Shown piece after piece: positions 55,021 through 64,000 of a stretch of DNA of 64,000 nt. The position numbers and the translations under genes are program-made. Position 1 is the first letter of the stretch. Each line of letters begins with the position of its first letter. Where the stretch lies: assembly GCA_963920635.1 (NCBI GenBank), contig OY987298.1, positions 81,291,454-81,355,453 on the forward strand. Reading direction: 5' to 3'. The stretch comes from Pseudeuparius sepicola (lineage: Eukaryota > Arthropoda > Insecta > Coleoptera > Anthribidae). The notes under the pieces are model-generated. The model had not been told where the DNA came from. It worked only from the letters and a program-made list of their open reading frames with translations, and searched no databases.

Positions 55021-55697
55021 TGTAATTTAATAATATTTTTAAATTGTTCGCTGACGAACTTATATTAAAATGTGGAACATGTAAAGTCCAATTAGAATTT
55101 AAACATTCGGTTAAATTTTTGTAGGTTGAAGAAACATGGTTAATTTTGGGATTTAGGATGTAAGATTATAAGTTGGACCAACTTGCAGGAATGATATGGG
55201 ATATTTTTGCTTCGAATATTATGTTATCGGGACAAGGGAATCTTTTGGAAATGATTATATCGTTGAGTGAATGTAATTGACAGTTGCATGGAAGGCGTAT
55301 TTTTATTGCTCCCTTGTTCCTGTGTTGTCTGTAGTTTTGGAAAGTTAAGTGGAATAATGCATTAAATAGAAAAAAAACGTCGTTTGATACTATTGCTTTT
55401 TTAAATTTAATTTTAAAATAAATTCTTAGGTAGAAGTGATATTTAATTCACTTTGTTATAATACTTTTTTTTTAAATATATTGTTCTTTTGTCGCTCACG
55501 TATGCCCAAATATCAATATTATTTTTATTGTAGTTAGCCTATTTTTGCCGATAAAATCTATCTGTATAAAATAAAATAAGCCATTTAGCCTAAAATAACT
55601 AGTAATAAAAGTAGTCTAAATTTATACCTAAAGTTTCTAAGACCAATAATGTGTACATTTTTGTAAATCAAAGTGGGTGGGATAAAATTTGATATAT
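55021..55697. other. Noncoding interior of the LTR element
   Basis: AT-rich sequence between the membrane-protein ORF and Gag. No pol motif is visible on the minus strand. Confidence 0.5.
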
Positions 55698-56613
55698 TTA
55701 TTTTAGACTTTCCTTTATTTCACTTAATTTTAAAACGAGACTTTTGAGTGTCGACTCGTTCAAGTTAGAGTTACTCAACATATAGTAAGTTTCATGATAA
55801 GATGAGTGCAGGCCGTTTTCGAAATGGTCACGGAATGTTTCGAAAAACATATTGGGATCGACCTCGAAAGATAAGGCCACCAAATCGTAGTAATATTTTT
55901 TTGTATCTTCATTATCCCCTTGTTTACGTGTATTTAGCCTAAATTTTAACTTCCGATTTGGGTTTTCCCCACTAAATTCTTTAATAAAATCCTCTTTAAT
56001 ACGGTCCAATTTTTTATCACGATTATCATTGTTTTTTATGCATTTATAATACCACACATGAGCTGGTTCCTCAAGAAAATCATCAAGATATATCATTTTG
56101 AAGTTATTTGTCCATCCGTTAGTCATTGCCGTTCTTTCGTAATTTCTTATGAATGTCGTAGGTGAGTCAATGCTTGGGTCAAATTTTGGAGGTGGTTGGT
56201 ATTTAGGGGTAGCGGGGTTCCTAGCGTCGTTAAGGGCTTCGGAAAGAGTTGCGTCTAGTGACATTTTGTGTCCCTGGTTTTTGTTGTATTGGTGGTCAGG
56301 AAGTTGTAGGGGTGGTGGTGTGTCTAACGTAAGTATTTCAGTCTGGGTTTCCTTTGCCCTACTGTATGTTAAGGTTTGTGTGGACGTCTGTATTTTAGTC
56401 AGTAAATATTTCGAAAACAAATTTATTCGGCTGAATGTCTGGGGAAAGAGTGTCTATGTTTGGACCTGGACTTCGAGATAACGAACTTCGAGGTGTAAAG
56501 GGATCGACGTGAGTTGGTTTGAATTCGGAAATAGAATCTTTCTTGAGGGGCTCTTGTTTAGGCTTTTTTGCTTCGCTTCTCGTTATTATTTTATTGTCTT
56601 TTTTGTCACTCAT
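55698..56613 (-). pseudogene. gag: Gag of the LTR element (one frameshift)
   Basis: Starts MSDKKDNKIITRSEAKKPK (56613). The frame shifts near 56400-56420 and continues as the ORF 55698-56420. That ORF has the retrotransposon Gag pattern: FDPSIDSPTTFIRNYERTA, then WYYKCI, EFSGENPNRKLKFRL and YYYDLVALSFEVDP. This is the capsid domain of Ty3/gypsy-type elements. A single indel separates the two frames. It ends in a stop at 55698, with no pol frame following. Confidence 0.75.
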
Positions 56614-57140
56614 TAAAAAAAAGAAAAATAAATTTGTACCCATTCAGTAGAAAATAAGTGATTGCGAAAAACTAATCATTCCGCATTAATAATAGTAAAA
56701 AAGATTCCAAATAATCAAAATTGCCGATATTGCATATTTATACATTCGAGTGAAATTAATTAATTGACGACAAATTTATGCAAGTACTTTAGTAAGCAAA
56801 ACTTTACCAGCGTAATTGTTTTTAAATCGGAATTTCGTAATCAATGTAAGAATTTTATTTTGTTAAAGAGAAAGGTATCATTAATAATTAAAAAATAATC
56901 TGTACAAATGTCAATATTGGCAAAAAAGATATTGTGTCCTTAAGGGAATCTGATTCCTTCCGTACATTTGTGAGAAAAATCAAAACTACTAAAAAAAACA
57001 AATATGCTTCATGTTTAAAAAAATCTTTCGAAAATATACATGAACTAAAAACTTGAAATAACTTCATTAATTAATTTAAAAAAATAAAAAGTAAAAATTG
57101 ACTACTCTTGGCACTTATTGCAAATTACCAAACATCGACA

Positions 57141-57154
57141 CCGCGCCTCCACCA
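57141..57154 (-). other. Putative primer-binding site
   Basis: The minus strand reads TGGTGGAGGCGCGG two bases after the LTR. It starts with TGG, as a tRNA 3'-end complement must. I do not identify the tRNA. Confidence 0.5.
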
Positions 57155-57156
57155 TA

Positions 57157-57756
57157 TGTCACGACTGGAATCGTGACCGGGGGGTGAGCGTCAGAGGTAG
57201 ATCAATGATTGAGACGTATTTAAAAAAAAACTAAAAATATTTATTTATACCTTGTACGGAGATGGAATCATTTCCCAGAAGGGAGTAAAAAACACATACT
57301 TACCTTACATTAGAATAATGCTTGTTACTGGTGGGTCCAACATCTCGCTCGCCGAACAGGGGGAAGTCACCGGCTGTCAACCAGAGTACCTTGTCGTTAT
57401 CCCGATGAGTATTTTTTCGTCGTTCCGTAGGGTTGAGTAGAGTTGAGGTGTAAGTTGAGTAGTGTAGCACGAACCGGGGCGCCTGGAACCAATCGTCGAT
57501 CCCTGATCCTCCGAAATGCGGACCACCAGTATTTAAACCTTTAGTGGAAACCGAGTCAACACTACGCGGGCAATCGCCCGATATGGTTCGATTCGCCATT
57601 AACGGAAAAGTTGGATTTGCAATTTAGCTATTTAGCAATAATTTTGAGGTTTATGAACTTTCCGAATTTGTCTAAAAATATGTTAGGACCCGATCTTAGT
57701 TTCTCTGGTTGACATATTCCCCCTGCTACGGAGAGCTGGACCCCAGCGAAAATTAA
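57157..57756 (-). repeat. 5' LTR (600 bp)
   Basis: On the minus strand a TATA-like TTTAAATA lies near 57531, with AATAAA downstream near 57240, as expected for U3-R-U5 in this orientation. The minus-strand end GTCGTGACA is followed by the primer-site-like sequence. Confidence 0.85.
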
Positions 57757-60340
57757 ATGGCTACGACCCATCACGTGAAGCCCACAGAACAAGGGAAACA
57801 GATTGCGAATGAGATGGCTACGGCAAAGTCGACAAGAGTCTGATACAGATAAAATCAGTAATCTAAGTAGCTAACTCACCCGGAATACTGCCTTCTGTAA
57901 ACTCCCTGTGGTACTCACGCTGTTGGTCGCTAGTTGAACCTAATAGAAGTGGGAAAAACAATCCACTTGTCCACAAGGTTCACAGACACGTGGTAATCAC
58001 ATGTAAAAGAAAAACCAGAAACTTATTAGCACAGGAAAACCAAAAACACAAGGTATACCAAACCACTTAAACTGCTCTCAAAGATGAGTATTAAGTTTCG
58101 AAAAGAGATTTCCCAGCGGAAAATTCGAATGAATAATTCGGAACTTAACCTCACGTGATGCAAACCTTACGAGTGACAAAATGGGAAGCCGACCGATTCT
58201 TGTCGCCGGACCTATATATAACCTTCTCACAATATGACGACTTCCGCCTTCTAGAATGCTTTAAAAGGTTTTTAAAATTAAAGTTATTAAGGGGGAGTTG
58301 GGGACGCTCACAGAGAAAGTGAAGTTAGATTTCGTATTTTTAAGTTGTATAGCATACAATCTAATAACATTTTACCTGGCAAAAATTTAGTGCAAACATT
58401 TCTCTCTTCATTTTAATCATAAGATCTTAGAAGCATATGTAACGTAACAGCCATGCATATATATTGTGTATATTTAAAATTACGAGACACTATGTATGAT
58501 TACACGTCTTCTCGGGTCTTTTTACCCATGTCAAATAATGTCGCATCACGTACTCTTTTAAGCGGAAAATTGAATATAGGTATTACACCCTATATTATTA
58601 AAGGCGCATAGGTAATTTTAATTTTCTTGTTCAATGTTACGGACTATTATCTTGACTGTTAACAATCTTCTATTTGAAGTGTTTGCCTATGTACCCTTTC
58701 GTTAAAGACATAAAAAAACAATTCAATAAATTAAAAACAAATTCCCCTCTTTTAATAATTATTTAATCCGAAAATTCATAATGCTTTCCCCCCGCCCGTA
58801 ATGGCTGATTATTGGCAGTACATGGTTAGTAGACACACAATATCCTTGAGTTATTATTGTTACTTTCAATAAAAGTACCTGTCTGAGATTTTTAATATTG
58901 CAATCATCAGTGAACCGTACATATTTATTTGCGGTTTTGCAATTAATCTAAAAAGAGTTTAATAGTGCATGGAACCTTGCGACAATTTTAACATTGTAAA
59001 TCGCTTCACTTGAGTTATTTATTTGGCATCATATTCTTCAATATTATTTCATCACTTTGTATAATGTAGGTATTGCATATTATGAGTTCAACTTGAAAAT
59101 ATTTTCAGAGCTTTTTAGAGCTTCTGCATTGGGAAAAAATTATCACGAAATCATTTGTCAATTGGCCGACCACCAGTACAGATAGGTCATTTTTAAAAAC
59201 TCGGAACTCGCAGTGTATTAATGTAGCAATTTATCCATTTAATTTTTAATCGGGATATTCGCCACATTTAAACATTTATTTATTTATTCGAAGAAATACG
59301 GACAACTGTGTTGCTGTATATTCAATGGAATTCAGTACCTACCTCATTATGTATCTCAGTTAGCCTTACATGATATATAAACTATCTTTGAACTACCCTT
59401 TGTAAGCGTTTAGGAGAATGATTTGATTATCATGGTCTGATCGATACAAACCACCACATTTGTCAAAACTTAGGATTATAGGGCAGTCCAACGGATTGTC
59501 ACGATCAGCTGATCAATGGCATCTAAGGGCAAATATTTACATTTGTTGGAATGCTAAATGTTTATATTTCATTAAATTACTGCTTAATTTGCAAAATCTT
59601 TGTTGGGTTGTTAATTGAGGGAGTAGAAGAACTCGAGATAAAGTTAATTTTCTCCGAATTCCAAGTGTTCGGAGCTATGAACATAAAAAACGCTGAAGCG
59701 AACTTTCCTCTATTAGAAGACAAATGGATAATTTCAATAAAAGGGCAGATTTCATAACAAAAAGCAAATAAAAGTTTTCTCACCTATGTTTAAAACATTT
59801 TATTACAGGTTAATACATTTTTACAAATTTTGTTTTATATTTTAATAGAGTTTTGTACAATGCTTATAGGAAAGCTATGTTTGTGTTTTTACTTTGTTTT
59901 CGGTTTTAAATACCCACGTTGTCCCTTTTGATACGCCATTGGCATCAAGCTGAAGGTCAGCTGGCTAGAGCGGTACCGTCGCGCGATCTTGCCTTTGCAA
60001 AGGGACTCCCTTTGGTTTTGTTTAAGAGTGGGGGAATGTCCTAACCTTCCTCTAAACTAACTTTGGATTTAAGTACCTTCTTTTTACGATAACGAATTGT
60101 CTTTGCGTCCAGTATTTGGCAGTTTTATCCTATTAATACAGCTTTTATATGTAGATTTGTTTGTGATAACATGAAATTTTTATGCACGTGAAGAAAATGG
60201 TATGCACAGACCATTAGGTGAATTGCATCAACTAGCTGAAGAAGCAAAAATTATAGATATTATTTTGGAAGAGTATATTTTGTAACGTAGATATATGCAT
60301 GAATGAAATTAGCTCCAAAGCGAACCAATGGTCCACTATA
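57757..60340. other. Unassigned DNA
   Basis: 57757-58320 is GC-richer and carries a TATA-like CTATATATAACC at about 58211, but no gene. 58320-60340 is AT-rich. A 68-codon frame (59551-59757) has no recognised domain. Nothing else is supported. Confidence 0.4.
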
Positions 60341-61926
60341 CAGGGTGGCCCACCACGAACTGCATCGATCTATATATGGAAAACTAAAAGTAGGAAAATT
60401 CTGAAAATTTGGCACCTCACCAATGCCGATGGGCGCTGCTAAACTAAAATATTTTGGTGAATCTGGCACTTCCGGTTATATCGGAAGTCGATATCAACTT
60501 TCTTATTTCAAATGGAACACCCTGTATATTATTGCATTTTTGGATTCTAGGCATCATTTTGGAACAAAAACATGCAACATGTCCTATGTCTAAATCTAAC
60601 CGTTTTTAAGATATTTGCATTTTTCCGAAAAAAATTACAGGTGCGGACCTAAAGTCAATTAGCAATTTATACAAGGAAACCGCGAAATTTCAAAACGAAT
60701 TTTTGGCATCGTGTAACAGAAGCCCTGACCTAGTGATCTCTGCTGAGAAATAAATCCGTTCTTATTCAGGGTGTTCACAAAATATGAATAAAAATTACAA
60801 TCAAAATATGCTTAAATCTCGAAATTTTCAAATGGAAACCCCCATTTTTTTAATGCGATCTTATTCACCACTAAAAATGATGACAACTTTGTGTAAGGTT
60901 TCGTATACCTAAATGCAGTAATTTTCGATTAATTTACGAAAAACCCAATTTTCGCCCATAAAATGCGGGTTTTGCTTAACGCTTGGAAAATCATATTAGC
61001 CGTGGACGTTGAAAAGACAATCGCAGCTGAGGAAATGTCACTTGGTTTATAAATTATTATTGTCAACAATAATGCCGGCGCGCTTAAATTACACAAACCA
61101 AGAATTATTTAAATGTTTTATTATCTACGTAGAATACAAGGTAATATCAAGAACGTGCGATACATAATCTTCGTTTGTGTAATTTAAGCGCGCCGGCATT
61201 ATTGTTGACAATAATTTATAAACCAAGTGACATTTCCTCAGCCGCGATTGTCTTTTCAACGTCCACGTCTAATATGATTTTCCAAGCGTTAAGCAAACCC
61301 CGCATTTTATGGGCGAAAAGTGGGTTTTTCGTAAATTAATCGAAAATTACTGCATTTAGCTATAGGAAACCTTACACAAAGTTGTCATCATTTTTAGGGG
61401 TGAATAAGATCGCATTAAAAAAATGGGGGTTTCCATTTGAAAATTTCGAGATTTAAGCACATTTTGATTGAAATTTTTATTCATATTTTTTGAACACCCT
61501 GTATAAGAACGGATTTATTTCTCAGCAGAGATCACTAGGTCAGGGCTTCTGTTACACGATGCCGAAAATTCGTTTTGAAATTTTGCGGTTTCCTCATATA
61601 AATTGCTAATTGACTTTAGGCCTGCACCTGTAATTTTTTTCGGAAAAATACAAATATCTCAAAAACGGTTAGATTTAGACATAGGACATGTTGCATGTTT
61701 TTGTTCCAAAATGATGCCTAGAATGCAAAAATGCAATAGTATATAGGGTGTTCCATTTGAAATAAGAAAGTTGATATCGACTTCCGGTATAACCGGAAGT
61801 GCCAGATTCACCAATATATTTTGTTGAGCAGCGCCCATCGGCATTGGTGAGGTGCCAAATTTTCAGAATTTTCCTACTTTCAGTTTTCCATATATAGATC
61901 GATGCATTTCGTGGTGGGCCACCCTG
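60341..61926. mobile_element. CAGGGT-type foldback element, about 765-bp arms
   Basis: Begins CAGGGTGGCCCACCACGAA, ends with its complement, and TATA flanks both ends (60337-60340 and 61927-61930). The arms run to about 61106 and from about 61165, so the whole 1586-bp element is almost one palindrome. Each arm contains an internal TACAGGGTG/TCAGGGTGTTC-type phrase. Mirror-image short frames (60260-60469 and 61659-61844) are not genes. Confidence 0.85.
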
Positions 61927-62574
61927 TATAAGGAAGAAACTGAAAAATCTAATGCGTTTTAGGCTTACTTACACTACAACTAGCCATGGACTTCATGTCG
62001 AACCAAAAGGTACCAAATACTCTTGCCGGTTTTTTATACTCGCTTTTCTTAAGAAAATTTATGGAATATCCCATGTAAACTTGTCAAATTAGAGGGACAT
62101 AACAAACAAATATTTTATTTTATTTTGAATATTAAATTCGTTGTAACAGACATGTGAGCATGTTTTAATTTTATAAAAGATTCTGCAAAAATGGTGTTTA
62201 AATGGTGCTTAAATGGTGCATTAAACCACCCTGTAAATTGGTTTCGTCGTGTGGCGACAGTGTCGATTGTTTTGCTATGCACAATGCACAGATCTTTAAT
62301 ATAGCGTTGGTCCTGATAAAGGCTTTTTGTTGATTCATATAACAGCCTATAAATAGGTACCTAACAATGTCCATACTTTTGATAATGGAGAAAATTTGCA
62401 GTATTTAATTAAATATTGCGTCACTCAGTGCGAAGGATCTGCCTTTTTATTGCATTTAGTTTTTTTACACTTGCTCGCTGCTTCGGGGTTTTGAGTAAAT
62501 TTATAAAATAATCACACACCGCAGGTATCAACTGTTTATATGCACTTATTACACATTAAAAAAAATAGACCTAA
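61927..62574. other. Unassigned AT-rich spacer
   Basis: Between two foldback elements. Contains CCACCCTGTAAATTGG at about 62226, a lone CAGGGT-type end. No gene. Confidence 0.4.
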
Positions 62575-63590
62575 ACTTCAATTTTTACCCCACAAAAATT
62601 ATCGCATCTCTCGCATTTTGGAAAAATTTTGAGGTTATTTTTTTTCTGAACCGTTTGATCGATCTGGATGTTTTTTTTGGACCATTTTTTTATTCTTCAG
62701 GAATATTTGCCTCTATGAATCTTTAAATTAAATTTAATTTTTGATGAATACCGGGTGTTGCCGTAGTATAGGTTTTTTGTTGGAAAATTCGTGACGCCCT
62801 GTGGGGTGTACCAGCAATAACAGCATGTTACAATAAATAACCAATTATAGCCTCATCTTAGCTTTATTATAGTTTCATTTCATTATCTCTGTTATTAGCG
62901 GAGATATACAGTTTTTTAGCCCCACCTATTTTTCCAGATTTACATATTGTTTACTCGCATATATTGAAAAACTAAAAGGTAGGCTACGAAAAATGAAAAA
63001 TTAAAATTCAAACAGACAGTTTGTTCGTATATCAATTTTTGCGTGACATTTCCACACTTCTTATTTATTTTTTTAATTTAGCACACAGTTTGGTACTTCT
63101 AAGAAATCACAAGTGTGGAAATGTATCGCAAAAATTGATATACGAACAAGCTGTCAGTTTGAATTTTAATTTTTCAATATTATACGCGTGTAGATAAACA
63201 ATATGTAAATCTGAAAAAACAGGTTGTGCTAAAAAACTGTATATTTCCGCTAATAACAGAGATAATAAAATGAACCGAAAAAAAAAATGTTACGAAAAGA
63301 TGAAGCTATAATTGTTTATTTATTGTAACATGCTGTTGCTAGTGGTACAACCCACAGGGCGTTACGAATTTTCCAACCAAAAACCTATATTACGGCAACA
63401 CCCGGTATTCACCCACAAATAAAATTTGATTTAAAGAATAATACATATTCATCATAAGATTCCTGAAGAATCAACCTATCGTCCAAAAAAATAACATCCA
63501 GATCGATCAAACTGTTAATAATAATAACTTCAAACTTTTGCAAAAATTCGAGTGATACGATATTTTTTGTGGGGTGTGTACATCAAAATT
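62575..63590. mobile_element. Long-armed foldback element, different ends
   Basis: Arms of about 480 bp (62575-63061 and 63110-63590) match as inverses with scattered differences, for example GATCGATCTGGATGTT, ACCGGGTGTTGCCGTA and ATTTCCGCTAATAACAGAGA. The outer ends fade out near ACCCCACAAAAA, with no CAGGGT terminus, so it is a separate family or an older copy. Confidence 0.72.
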
Positions 63591-64000
63591 TTGCAAAATG
63601 AGCACAAACTGCTTGACCAACAAAGCTTTATTGTCGTTCAAACGCCTTCAGACCTAAGTTGTCTATCCACTAATGATACAAATGTTCTTATATGGACTGT
63701 AGAAGTCATAAAATAATATTTTGTTAATCTTGTGGTTTTGAGAATAAAGCTAAATTTAATTGTCCTAAGTGCATGCCAAAAAATGTGGCAAGCACCAGTG
63801 TAAGTCACGAGACACCCACCCGTAGAAAACAAAGTTAAAACCAAAATCCAAATTCAACTCCCGATACTTCTCGAACTCCCAAAAATTGCAACAATCATAA
63901 AAGAAATTAATATTACCTCCTCATGGGTGGAAGAAATACCTAGAAGCAGTGCGCAAATTTTCCTTTACTCCTGTTGTTACGATGAACTCTTAAGAATTTA
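63591..64000. other. Unassigned sequence at the right edge
   Basis: A short plus frame near 63738 reads CGFENKAKFNCPKCMPK, with a CX9CX2C spacing, but stops soon after. Nothing firm can be called. Confidence 0.3.

Larger units (their letters stand above)
52075..57756 (-). mobile_element. Gag-only LTR retrotransposon with a membrane-protein ORF
   Basis: Two long terminal repeats (52075-52671 and 57157-57756) differ at only a few bases, so insertion was fairly recent. Reading leftwards: 5' LTR, primer-site-like sequence, Gag (55698-56613), a two-helix membrane protein (54556-55020) and Gag-like C-terminal fragments (52818-53723). No reverse transcriptase, RNase H or integrase motif is visible in the 4.5-kb interior. 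It would need enzymes from another element. I could not find a clear target duplication. Confidence 0.75.

Noticed and set aside
1..64000. A host gene or bacterial-style defence or operon system
   Set aside because: No promoter-gene-operon organisation, and every recognisable protein belongs to a mobile element. No host exon could be supported.

Overview
The window looks like repeat-rich chromosomal DNA from an arthropod, most likely an insect. It is AT-rich and carries spliceosomal-type introns. Nearly everything recognisable is a transposable element (TE), and the families present (errantivirus-type Ty3/gypsy, DIRS, Jockey/CR1-type and R4-type LINEs, a DUF4817-type Tc/mariner transposase, Maverick/Polinton, long-armed foldbacks) are typical of insect genomes. 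I recognise no host protein-coding gene, no rRNA and no intact tRNA. The species cannot be fixed from the sequence alone.

Layout. 1-4471: minus-strand Ty3/gypsy element with a short 169-bp LTR, primer-binding site, gag and a broken pol; its integrase end lies off the left edge. 4472-8830: nested miniature inverted-repeat elements and unassigned DNA. 8835-16393: a decayed DIRS tyrosine-recombinase retrotransposon with inverted terminal repeats and an internal complementary region, interrupted by a 150-bp tandem repeat and a 635-bp tandem repeat. 16936-20360: a Jockey/CR1-type LINE ending in a TTA-repeat tail. 20361-24653: a nearly full-length R4/Dong-like LINE with an intact 1219-residue ORF, sitting in that TTA tail. 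24667-27120: unassigned DNA with a tRNA-like sequence and degenerate repeats. About 27126-42737: a transposon with an intron-bearing DUF4817-type Tc/mariner transposase gene, split after its eighth codon by a 12.6-kb Maverick/Polinton-like element (28309-40950) with about 1.4-1.5-kb inverted repeats, AG termini and a 6-bp target duplication. The Maverick holds a broken protein-primed family-B DNA polymerase and has itself taken in at least two foldback elements. 42746-45000: a second, minus-strand DIRS remnant. 45393-51396: two further R4 fragments in tandem around a TAA repeat, one interrupted by a 3.1-kb TG...CA insertion with a 4-bp duplication. 52075-57756: an LTR element with two near-identical 600-bp LTRs, a gag gene and a two-helix membrane protein gene but no visible pol. 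60341-63590: two more long-armed foldbacks.

How the parts relate. The window records repeated nesting rather than cooperating genes. Three relationships stand out. The R4 element used the microsatellite tail of another retrotransposon as its landing site. The Maverick landed inside another transposon's transposase gene and left a clean 6-bp duplication. At least three foldback elements share CAGGGT-type ends flanked by TATA, and so does the right end of the DUF4817-type transposon, which makes its transposase a candidate driver of that foldback family.
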